From Nitrospira sp. (GTDB lineage: Bacteria > Nitrospirota > Nitrospiria > Nitrospirales > Nitrospiraceae), in contig JANYBU010000322.1 of the NCBI GenBank assembly GCA_025360665.1, positions 1 to 12,211 of the forward strand: a stretch of DNA of 12,211 nucleotides, written 5' to 3'. Positions within the stretch are counted from its first letter, which is position 1. Each line of letters begins with the position of its first letter. This document shows positions 6,475 to 12,211 of this stretch, one piece after another. Position numbers and translations under genes: made by a program. A model generated the notes under the pieces. It did not search any database. It worked only from the letters and a program-made list of their open reading frames with translations, and was not told the origin of the DNA.

Positions 6475-6996
6475 TCACCGTTCTGGGCGGAGCTGCCCCA
6501 GAGTGCCCTCGAGAGCGAGCAGCTTTCGTTTCATGGGCAAGCCACAAGAGAATCCGCCGAGCGACGCATCCTGCGCCACAACTCGATGGCACGGAATCAC
6601 GATCGGCATCGGATTTGCCCCCACCGCATTGCCGACGGCACGGGCATATTGGCTGCCCCCAACACGAACAGCCACCCATTGATAGGATCGAAGCCGGCCA
6701 TAGGAAACGCGCAGAAGGGTTCGCCAGACCTTTTGCTGGAAACTCGTCCCTCCTGAGAGGTCGAGCGACAGATCGAAGGAGTGACGTGTTCCGTCCAGAT
6801 AGTCGGTCAATTGGGCCTGCGCCTCTCGCAATCGTGGAGAGGCCTGCCCATCCAGCAGCTCCGCAGAGGCCGCCGGCAGCTCGGACAACACGGCCTGGCG
6901 CGACGCCTGTGGCAGCACCACCGCATCGATTCCATTCGCTGTTTCGGAAACACCGATCCAGCCCCATCGCGATTTGAAGATGATCGCCCGGCGCAT
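6475..6996 (-). CDS. ogt: Methylated-DNA--[protein]-cysteine S-methyltransferase (Ogt-type)
   Basis: A 173-aa suicide DNA-repair protein that moves alkyl groups from O6-alkylguanine to its own Cys. The active site is IPCHRVV (134-140) with Cys136. The helix-turn-helix and recognition segment is seen as FQQKVWRTLLRVSYGRLRSY, and the Arg finger in ARAVGNAVGANP (Arg119). The tail has GGFSCGLPMKRKLLALEG. The N-terminal domain is small, as in Ogt. I start at the ATG at 6996 because GAGGT stands about six bases upstream. The frame is open to 7050, but that extension would overlap murJ and adds a non-homologous-looking stretch. The gap after murJ is 8 nt. Confidence 0.93.
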   Translation of the reverse strand: MRRAIIFKSRWGWIGVSETANGIDAVVLPQASRQAVLSELPAASAELLDGQASPRLREAQAQLTDYLDGTRHSFDLSLDLSGGTSFQQKVWRTLLRVSYGRLRSYQWVAVRVGGSQYARAVGNAVGANPMPIVIPCHRVVAQDASLGGFSCGLPMKRKLLALEGTLGQLRPER

Positions 6997-7004
6997 CCGT
7001 GACC

Positions 7005-8621
7005 TCAGCGGCCTGTGACTCGGCCCAGTTTCTTCCGCACCATTCCCCATACCAGATCAAGTTCTTCTGACCGCAGCAAGGCGTGGACGCCCAGATAACC
7101 GCTCACGCTCAATCCAATAGCCATAAAAAGCATGATCGACTTCTCGATCCATTCACCGGGATGCGTCCAAACCTGCGCCGCTGCCACCCACACACAGACC
7201 ACAACCAACGGCACGGATGCGATCAGCACACGTAGCGACGATCGTCCCACCGAGCCCCATTCGATGCCGCCCAGACGACGATGAAGCACCACGACCAAGA
7301 TCCCTCCATTGACCATCGCCGCCAGGCCTGTGGCTAAGGCCAGGCCGGCCACGCCAAGAGACGACATCAGCAGGAGCGAGAAAACGAGGTTAGCCGCGAC
7401 GGCGATTGCCGCGGAGATGGCGGGCGTTCGCGTGTCTTGCAGCGAATAGAAGGCCGCGACAATGATGCGGACGCCTCCGAAGGCCCAGAGGCCGACGGAA
7501 TAACAGAGCACCGCCAGTGCGGTCTCGGCCGTATCGTTCGCCGTAAAGGTCCCGTGCTCGAAGAACAGATGGACGATCGGCTGACGCAAGAGGATCAGAC
7601 CCAGCATCGCCGGTAGGATGATAAAGAGGATCATGCGAAGGCCGAACCCCAACGTCGTCCGCAATTCATCCAGTGCCCCGCGCGCGGCCTGCGCCGAGAG
7701 TGTCGGTAAGATGGCCGTGGCCAACGCTACACCAAAAATCCCGAGCGGAAACTGAATCAACCGCATACCGTAGAAGAGATAGGTCGGCCCACCCGCAAAG
7801 AAGGAGGCGAGGATCGTGCTCACGGTAATGTTGATCTGCGTCACGGATAGACCGAGGAGCGATGGTACCATCAGCGCACCGATCCGCCGCACGCCTGGAT
7901 GGCCTAGCTTGAACCGGAATCCGAACAACATGCCTCGCAGACTCAAGCCGGGCAACTGCATGGCGAACTGCGCCGCGCCTCCCGCCACGACCCCGATGGC
8001 CACGCCGAGGATCGGCTCCGTCATAGTTGGCGACAAAAAGAGCGCGCAGCCGATGATAAAGATATTAAAGAACACCGGCGAGAACGCCGGCGCTGCGAAG
8101 GCGCGCATGGAATTCAGGATGCCCATCGCCAGCGCGGCCAGGCTGATAAAGACCAGATACGGGAACATGATCTGCGTGAGCAGCGTCGTCATGCCCAGCT
8201 TCGCTGGATCGTCATGGAACCCTGGCGCCAGGAGCCAGACGATTCCAGACGCGGCGACAATACCCAGGATCGTGATGCCTGTCACGAGCGTGAGCAGCGT
8301 CGTGAAGACGGCGCTCGCCAGTTCCCAGGCGTCTCGTTTCGACTTGAGCGTCTGATATTCTGTGAAGACCGGAATGAAGGCCGAAGACATCGACCCTTCC
8401 GCAAATAACTCACGAAGCAAGTTGGGGACACGATAGGCCACAAAGAAAGCATCTGCCGCAGGCGTCGCGCCGAACATCCTCGCCAACACCATGTCGCGGA
8501 TGAACCCGAGGATGCGGCTAGAGAAGGTGGCTACGCCGATCAAGCCGGCCGCTTTGACCACCGAGCGAGTCTCATCCTGCACATTCGTTGGAGCTGGGGA
8601 CACCACAGTAGGATCGGACAT
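7005..8621 (-). CDS. murJ: Lipid II flippase MurJ (MviN family)
   Basis: A 538-aa polytopic inner-membrane protein that moves lipid II to the periplasmic face for murein synthesis. The N-terminal signature is clear: VKAAGLIGVATFSSRILGFIRDMVLARMFGA, then DAFFVAYRVPNLLRELFAEGSMSSAFIPVF, which includes the conserved Arg residues of the cavity. About 14 hydrophobic segments follow, as expected for the MOP fold, with the typical GVALATAILPTLS and LRQPIVHLFFEHGTF segments. Length is normal and the ATG at 8621 gives the expected N-terminus. It lies 49 nt after the second TPM gene and 8 nt before ogt in the same leftward run. Together with mtgA it makes the window rich in cell-wall genes. Confidence 0.96.
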   Translation of the reverse strand: MSDPTVVSPAPTNVQDETRSVVKAAGLIGVATFSSRILGFIRDMVLARMFGATPAADAFFVAYRVPNLLRELFAEGSMSSAFIPVFTEYQTLKSKRDAWELASAVFTTLLTLVTGITILGIVAASGIVWLLAPGFHDDPAKLGMTTLLTQIMFPYLVFISLAALAMGILNSMRAFAAPAFSPVFFNIFIIGCALFLSPTMTEPILGVAIGVVAGGAAQFAMQLPGLSLRGMLFGFRFKLGHPGVRRIGALMVPSLLGLSVTQINITVSTILASFFAGGPTYLFYGMRLIQFPLGIFGVALATAILPTLSAQAARGALDELRTTLGFGLRMILFIILPAMLGLILLRQPIVHLFFEHGTFTANDTAETALAVLCYSVGLWAFGGVRIIVAAFYSLQDTRTPAISAAIAVAANLVFSLLLMSSLGVAGLALATGLAAMVNGGILVVVLHRRLGGIEWGSVGRSSLRVLIASVPLVVVCVWVAAAQVWTHPGEWIEKSIMLFMAIGLSVSGYLGVHALLRSEELDLVWGMVRKKLGRVTGR

Positions 8622-8670
8622 GAATCGGGATTCTAGCGGAACGACGCCGGGCAGTCTATCAAGCCGACGA

Positions 8671-9318
8671 TTATGGCTCCTGAATCAATTCGTCCGGTAG
8701 TTCGTCGGGGTTGTCGCCGGAGCCGACGGGGGCGACTTCTGCGAGGAGCGCACCGCAGCGGGCGATGGCGTCGCAGATGGCGTCGGTCGCTTGTCCGGTT
8801 CGAATGCCGTCGAGGATGCCGTTGACCAGTCCGTCCCATGTGCCGGCGGGGACGCGATCGTTGAGGCCTTTGTCTGCCAATACGTGCACGCGTCGCTCCA
8901 GTAACGAGACGAGGATCAGGATGCCCGTACGGCCTTTCGTGTTGTGCAACCCGTGCTTGTAGAATGCCTGCTCTGCGCGCAGGGTCACTTTATGCGCCAT
9001 ACGCTCGCGTGACGTGACGAGGCGGATGACCCTCGGAACCCTGCCAAGCCATTGCCCGAGTCCATACGCCGCGACAACCGCCAACAACAGCCAGCCGGCG
9101 TTGCCGGCGTGCCACCCCCACGGCAGCCAGTAGATCTCTATCGTCAGGAGGAGGGCCAGCACGAGCAGGGCGAGTATGAGCCCCGTTCGATAGCCGGCTT
9201 CGCGGTACAGCGCCGAGGCAGGGACGATCATCGGCACAATCTCGCCCTTCGTGACCCGCTCGGCTTGTTGAACCGCTTGGCTGATCCGTTCACGTTCCGC
9301 GTCGGTGAAGGGTCTCAT
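8671..9318 (-). CDS. TPM-domain membrane protein (short YgcG-like, lacks the signal peptide)
   Basis: A 215-aa protein starting MRPFTDAERERISQAVQQAERVTKGEIVPMIV, which is the start of a TPM domain. The domain is interrupted by two membrane segments (about 45-61 and 74-90), then resumes with RTGILILVSLLERRVHVLADKGLNDRVPAGTWDGLVNGI (about 135-172). Such two-part TPM proteins commonly accompany LemA and the secreted TPM protein. The biochemical role is unsettled; TPM domains have been linked to photosystem II repair in plants and to membrane stress in bacteria. The ATG directly follows the stop of the upstream gene (TAGATG, no gap), so translation is surely coupled. The C-terminus is acidic. Confidence 0.85.
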   Translation of the reverse strand: MRPFTDAERERISQAVQQAERVTKGEIVPMIVPASALYREAGYRTGLILALLVLALLLTIEIYWLPWGWHAGNAGWLLLAVVAAYGLGQWLGRVPRVIRLVTSRERMAHKVTLRAEQAFYKHGLHNTKGRTGILILVSLLERRVHVLADKGLNDRVPAGTWDGLVNGILDGIRTGQATDAICDAIARCGALLAEVAPVGSGDNPDELPDELIQEP

Positions 9319-10218
9319 CTACCAACCTCCTGAGGCACCGCCTCCGCCAAAGTCACCGCCCCCGCCGCTGAATCCGCCCCCACCGCCACCAAATGAACCG
9401 CCGAATCCGCCGACCGGTCCTGTCGTAAAACCTTCTCCCCACCCTCCACCCTGGCCTCGGCCGCGATTCGCTTGCAGGATGAGCCACAGCAAGAAGGCCG
9501 TCACCCCGGCTGCTGCGAGACCCAACCCCACACTCGCGAACTGCGCGACGAGGAAGGCGAGCAGGCTCCCGAGCAACGCACGGGTACCTTGAAGTCCATG
9601 GCTCAACACGATGCCGGCCAAAGTCCCGACGACGATCCCAATGATCACATACAGAAACGCGGTGGGCTCCTGGCCGGCACGAGCGGGACCTGACAGCACC
9701 TCTTCAGCCTTGTAGGTGCCTTCAATGGTACCGAGGATGGCCTGGACCCCGGCGGTGATGCCGCCCGGCAGATCTCCGCCTCGAAACTGTGGCACAATCT
9801 CCTGGCGAATGATGTGGCCGGAACGAAGGTCTGTCAATGTGCCTTCGAGGCCATAGCCCACTTCGATACGGACTTTTCGCTCGCGCAGGGCGATGAGCAA
9901 CAGCACGCCATTCTCAGTCCCCTTCTGGCCGAGCTTCCAGGTGGTACCGACGCGATGAGAAAACGATTCAAGCGGTTCGCCTTCGAGTGACGGCAGGATC
10001 AGGACGGCAACTTGATTACTGGTTTTCGTCTCGTGGGCTTCGAGATCGCGGGTGAGTGAGGCTGCGACATCGGCTGGCAGCACGTGCGCAAGATCCACGA
10101 CGCGGCCTGTGAGGGGCGGCACGTCGAGCGCAAAGACAACAGAGGCCAAGGTTAAGGCTGAGGATAAGACGAGGAAGAACATTGCCTTCCAGCTTCTCTG
10201 GCTCAACTTCAGCCTCAA
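9319..10218 (-). CDS. Secreted/membrane TPM-domain protein with Gly-rich tail (YgcG family)
   Basis: A 299-aa protein: signal peptide (core FFLVLSSALTLASVVFA, cleavage about residue 30), TPM domain about 36-165 (LTGRVVDLAHVLP, NGVLLLIALRERKVRIEVGYGLEGTL, FRGGDLPGGI), two hydrophobic segments (about 187-207 and 217-248) and a Gly-rich tail with GGGGGFSGGGG and a terminal ASGGW. This is the standard YgcG layout, with the domain outside the cytoplasm. The start is uncertain: TTG at 10218 gives a basic n-region (RLKLSQRSWK) and has AAGG upstream, while ATG 10182 would leave a signal with no positive charge. Both the TTG codon and the ALTLAS part of the signal peptide lie in the two arms of repeat copy 3. 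It follows lemA by 13 nt. Confidence 0.88.
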   Translation of the reverse strand: MRLKLSQRSWKAMFFLVLSSALTLASVVFALDVPPLTGRVVDLAHVLPADVAASLTRDLEAHETKTSNQVAVLILPSLEGEPLESFSHRVGTTWKLGQKGTENGVLLLIALRERKVRIEVGYGLEGTLTDLRSGHIIRQEIVPQFRGGDLPGGITAGVQAILGTIEGTYKAEEVLSGPARAGQEPTAFLYVIIGIVVGTLAGIVLSHGLQGTRALLGSLLAFLVAQFASVGLGLAAAGVTAFLLWLILQANRGRGQGGGWGEGFTTGPVGGFGGSFGGGGGGFSGGGGDFGGGGASGGW

Positions 10219-10233
10219 CCTGGACCTTCGCTC
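10148..10233. repeat. Inverted repeat related to the palindromic family, copy 3, overlapping lemA stop and TPM signal peptide
   Basis: AAGGTTAAGGCTGAGG (10148-10163) pairs imperfectly with CTTCAGCCTCAACCTG (10207-10222), the same Lys/Leu-like core strings as the arms of copies 1 and 2. CTTCGCTCA (10226-10234) is the complement of the TGAGCGAAG found in those copies. The CTAGCAG/CTGCTAG tips are absent. Unlike the other two, it lies in coding sequence. Homology is likely but rests on short degenerate strings. Confidence 0.5.
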
Positions 10234-10834
10234 AGTTGAACTTCACCTCTGGAGGCTTGGCCACAGCTTTTTCATCCGCCACGGTAAAGTTCGGCTTCTC
10301 TTCCATATGGAGGAGGAACTTGGCCGTCAGGTTTGTGGGGAAATAGCGGACACCTTTGTTGTACTCCGCCACTTTCTCGATATAGCGCTTGCGCGCGACG
10401 GCAATGCGATTCTCTGTCCCTTCGAGTTGGCTCTGGAGATCGCGGAAGTTCTGGTCAGCTTTCAGATTAGGATAATTTTCTGCGATGGCGATGAGGCGGC
10501 CTAACGCAGACGTGAGACCAGCCTGCGCCTTTTGGAATTGTTCGAAGGCGGCCGGATCTTTTAACGTTTCAGGCGTCACTTGAATCCCGGTCGCCTGCGC
10601 ACGCGCCTGCACCACCCCTTCGAGCGTATCCTTCTCATGAGCGGCGTAGCCTTTGACGGTGGCGACCAAGTTCGGGATCAGATCGGCCCGCCGCTGGTAC
10701 TGATTGACCACTTCGCTCCAGGCGGCTTTGGTGTCTTCGTCTAATCCCTGGAGATTGTTGTAGCCGCACCCTGGGAGCCCTACGAACAGAACCGTGATGG
10801 CGATGGTGGTGAATACCGAAATGCGACTGCCCAT
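10232..10834 (-). CDS. lemA: LemA-family lipoprotein
   Basis: A 200-aa LemA protein. The signal sequence is MGSRISVF plus a hydrophobic core ending in lipobox LPGC, with Cys23 as the lipidation site. The LemA signature follows (CGYNNLQ, AAWSEVVNQYQRRADLIPNLV, TVKGYAAHE) and then a long helical region ending with TNLTAKFL. The typical conserved YNKGVRYFP segment is present. LemA function is not well established; it co-occurs with TPM proteins, as here, and is linked to envelope stress in some bacteria. The ATG at 10834 is strongly supported by an AAGGAGG ribosome site a few bases upstream; the frame is open to 10921, but that extension has no such site. It is the first gene of the leftward run. 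Confidence 0.93.
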   Translation of the reverse strand: MGSRISVFTTIAITVLFVGLPGCGYNNLQGLDEDTKAAWSEVVNQYQRRADLIPNLVATVKGYAAHEKDTLEGVVQARAQATGIQVTPETLKDPAAFEQFQKAQAGLTSALGRLIAIAENYPNLKADQNFRDLQSQLEGTENRIAVARKRYIEKVAEYNKGVRYFPTNLTAKFLLHMEEKPNFTVADEKAVAKPPEVKFN

Positions 10835-10880
10835 GGCTATCCTCCTTCTCGCCCGCGCCGGTCTATAGCGCAGAGTGGCG

Positions 10881-10896
10881 CTCATGCTATCATGAG
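10881..10896. promoter_or_regulatory. Inverted repeat between divergent genes, possible operator
   Basis: CTCATG-CTAT-CATGAG is a perfect 6-bp-arm dyad in the 96 bases between lemA and the divergent small gene. A TATGAT (10906-10911, plus strand) resembles a -10 for the small gene, and the dyad would cover its weak -35. On the other strand TATAGA (10862-10867 region) could serve lemA. A regulator binding here could act on both genes. Confidence 0.3.
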
Positions 10897-10930
10897 GACC
10901 ACCATTATGATATGGAGGCAAGGCCGTCCG

Positions 10931-11236
10931 ATGTCGCTTGAAATCTCTTCACATTTGCCCGGCGGGTTTCAGATCAAGCACCGCACCCTTGGCATCTACC
11001 AAGGGAGCGCAATTGAGTTGGCGTTTTGGCATCCCTCATCCGGGATGCCGGAATATGGGCTCTGCCGGTTTGACACGAAGGAGAAGGCTGAATCCTATCG
11101 CGCCTACCTCTGTTCCCCTGCTTGCCCCGAGCCGCTACATGAGAAGGACCTCACTATTGAACCCTACGACCTCGCCGCGCACGAGGAACTGATCAACAAC
11201 CATCCGCTTCAATCTTCCTGGGAAGCTCCGACCTAA
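10931..11236 (+). CDS. Small hypothetical protein
   Basis: A 101-aa protein I do not recognise. It is soluble, with no signal peptide or membrane segment. It opens with two short beta-like stretches (FQIKHRTLGIY, SAIELAFWH), has CRFDTKEKAESYRAYLCSPAC in the middle with three Cys, and ends with an acidic helical segment (LTIEPYDLAAHEELINN). The layout could be a small alpha/beta domain. Codon use is that of a real gene, and the frame runs intact to TAA. The ATG at 10931 has AAGG seven bases upstream and GGAGG slightly further. Earlier in-frame ATGs (10892, 10907) lack such sites and would run into the operator-like dyad. It is divergent from lemA and convergent with the PilZ gene. Confidence 0.7.
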   Translation: MSLEISSHLPGGFQIKHRTLGIYQGSAIELAFWHPSSGMPEYGLCRFDTKEKAESYRAYLCSPACPEPLHEKDLTIEPYDLAAHEELINNHPLQSSWEAPT

Positions 11237-11295
11237 TCGCGTCGAACCCTATTTTTTGTTGACGATGGTGGGGGGCAAGAGATTCACCGGCCTGT

Positions 11296-11814
11296 TCAGG
11301 CGGCGACACCGACTTTACCAGAGGATTTGTCCGGCTGATCCGGCGTCTGGGCCTGGACAAAGGCAAGCAGGCGCTTGCTCTCTTGGCCGGCTCGAAGGAA
11401 CTTGAAGGCGATGCCGCGAGCGCTCACAGAACGGACCATCGCGGCCACTTCAAGAGGGAGCTCGCCTTCACCAAGCGACAATTGCAGATAGAAGATGTCG
11501 TCCGTATGGACCCTGGTCTCGCTCTTGATGATACAGCCGCCCATCGAGAGATCGAGCACCGTTCCCTCACCGCGGACCTTGCCCCCGGAGAACGAGAGAT
11601 AGAGTCGCACGGGAATCCGGAGATGTTCGCGGCGATCGATCGGATATTGAGGATGGTTGACCCTCAGCCGCGACGCGAGAAAACGATGGCTACAGGAAGG
11701 GCAATGGAACGGCGAGACGAACACGAGCGCGGCCACATGTTCACGTGGAGACTGAGGACGGCCGCGAAGGACGCCGTCCTTCTGACATTGCGGACAGGTA
11801 AGCTGACGGCTCAT
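11296..11814 (-). CDS. Zn-ribbon plus PilZ-domain protein (c-di-GMP receptor)
   Basis: A 172-aa cytosolic protein in two parts. The N-terminus holds CPQC (Cys7, Cys10) and CPSC (Cys38, Cys41), a four-Cys zinc-ribbon-like pair spaced about 28 residues apart. A PilZ domain follows at about 60-150, with both c-di-GMP-binding motifs intact: RxxxR (Arg62-EHL-Arg66) and DxSxxG (Asp88-LSMG-Gly93). It should therefore bind c-di-GMP; the ribbon may contact nucleic acid or another protein. The Gln/Ser/Lys-rich tail is likely flexible. No diguanylate cyclase or target gene is in the window. It has a good promoter (11907-11934), a leader of about 85 nt, and an AAGGA ribosome site about 12 bases before the ATG, which is rather far. 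Confidence 0.88.
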   Translation of the reverse strand: MSRQLTCPQCQKDGVLRGRPQSPREHVAALVFVSPFHCPSCSHRFLASRLRVNHPQYPIDRREHLRIPVRLYLSFSGGKVRGEGTVLDLSMGGCIIKSETRVHTDDIFYLQLSLGEGELPLEVAAMVRSVSARGIAFKFLRAGQESKRLLAFVQAQTPDQPDKSSGKVGVAA

Positions 11815-11906
11815 TTAATATTGTATTCCTTACTACGTCTACCAGCCCGCATGATGGCAGCTAGTGGCGCGGTGAAGGTTGAGCTATCCACGCCTTCCAT
11901 CACCGT

Positions 11907-11934
11907 ACTATAAAAGCCTTCCCTCTACAGTCAA
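11907..11934 (-). promoter_or_regulatory. Sigma-70-like promoter of the PilZ gene
   Basis: On the minus strand a -35 TTGACT (11934-11929) is followed after 16 nt by TATAGT (11912-11907), each matching 5 of 6 consensus bases. The predicted start of transcription is about 11900, leaving a leader of about 85 nt before the ATG at 11814. It is the best full promoter match seen in the window. Confidence 0.6.
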
Positions 11935-11940
11935 GCTGAT

Positions 11941-11969
11941 TGCCATCTCGCGCAGGATTGGAGATGGCA
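11941..11969. promoter_or_regulatory. Dyad upstream of the PilZ promoter, possible activator site
   Basis: TGCCATCTC (11941-11949) is repeated as its complement GAGATGGCA (11961-11969) with an 11-base spacer. The centre is about 55 bases upstream of the predicted PilZ transcription start, just outside the -35 box, a usual position for an activator. Read as a hairpin it has no T-run for a minus-strand terminator, and only a loose CTTCTTTCT on the plus strand. Confidence 0.4.
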
Positions 11970-12075
11970 CTTCTTTCTATGCAGCTGAAGAAAACTCGAG
12001 TGTGCACAGGTGTATGGCTCGGCCTCCCCCTTGCTGCTTCCAGTAACCAGCAATCACCACCATTTTTGCCCTTAC

Positions 12076-12211
12076 TCAGCAGGCAGCAATATAGGCAACA
12101 CTTGGATGTCTGAAAAACGAGCGGACCAGTGCGGGGCGGCGCGCCATTTCGGCGAGTTGCGCGGTGATGCGATCGGCCAGATGTTCGCCCTTCTGCAGCG
12201 GACGGCGTGCG
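12076..12211 (-). CDS. 3' end of an unidentified reading frame (start beyond right edge)
   Basis: An open minus-strand frame of 44 codons runs from the right edge to TGA (12078-12076). The visible sequence is charged and helical (LQKGEHLADRITAQLAEMARR, shown here only in part by its central ADRITAQLAEMARR), then ALVRSFFRHP and a short uncharged end. The first 32 or so codons use GC-rich third bases like the genes around; the last ten do not, which may mean a tail from a shifted or eroded gene end. I could not assign it to a family. It may be a real gene end or chance. Confidence 0.35.
   Translation of the reverse strand, partial: ARRPLQKGEHLADRITAQLAEMARRPALVRSFFRHPSVAYIAAC

Noticed and set aside
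6428..7060. Open frames of about 200 codons in other frames of ogt and murJ
   Set aside because: They are shadows. The Ogt active site IPCHRV and the MurJ signature fix the real frames.
7816..8355. A 179-codon plus-strand frame inside murJ
   Set aside because: The sequence is the complement of membrane-helix codons and has no independent evidence of coding.
11237..11295. A terminator at the T-run near 11250 between the small gene and the PilZ gene
   Set aside because: I could find only a 4-bp stem before the T-run, too weak to claim.
11861..11885. A fourth copy of the repeat family, from GTGAAGGTTGAGC beside a CTAG
   Set aside because: The match is about 10 bases without paired arms, which can occur by chance.
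1..12211. tRNA, rRNA, transposase, phage, toxin-antitoxin or defence genes
   Set aside because: None seen. All long convincing frames are housekeeping, envelope or small unknown genes.

Overview
The window looks like ordinary chromosome from a GC-rich Gram-negative bacterium. The best guess is a Nitrospira-type organism (phylum Nitrospirota). This rests on the gene order mfd - parvulin lipoprotein - surA, on a scattered palindromic repeat ending in CTAGCAG/CTGCTAG that I associate with Nitrospira intergenic regions, and on several proteins without close textbook relatives. The lineage is inference from memory, not a search. An outer membrane is implied by SurA, lipoprotein signal sequences and murein genes.

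Left part (1-3660): the 3' end of mfd, a parvulin-type lipoprotein and a SurA-like periplasmic chaperone run rightwards as a probable operon. Convergent to them, and sharing 77 bases with the 3' end of surA, is the ribosome-assembly GTPase gene engB. mtgA (murein glycosyltransferase) diverges from engB and has its own sigma-70-like promoter.

Middle (3660-6020): a compact leftward three-gene unit encodes a protein of unknown function, an isoaspartyl peptidase/plant-type asparaginase, and a VOC (glyoxalase-fold) protein. Their stop and start codons overlap (TTGA, ATGA), and a copy of the palindromic repeat family lies at each end of the unit.

Right-middle (6019-10834): a long leftward run of lemA, a TPM-domain protein with a Gly-rich tail, a second TPM-like membrane protein, murJ (lipid II flippase), ogt (O6-alkylguanine repair) and dtd (D-aminoacyl-tRNA deacylase). 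Spacings are 0-49 nt, so co-transcription is likely. The full-length repeat follows dtd and supplies its stop codon. A related repeat overlaps the lemA stop and the signal-peptide codons of the next gene.

Right end (10881-12211): a small unknown gene diverges from lemA. Next comes a leftward gene for a Zn-ribbon plus PilZ (c-di-GMP receptor) protein with a good promoter and a dyad placed like an upstream activator site. The 3' end of an unidentified reading frame runs off the window. I found no CRISPR array, tRNA, rRNA, transposase, phage gene or defence system. The most notable material is the repeat family and how it has been absorbed into coding ends.
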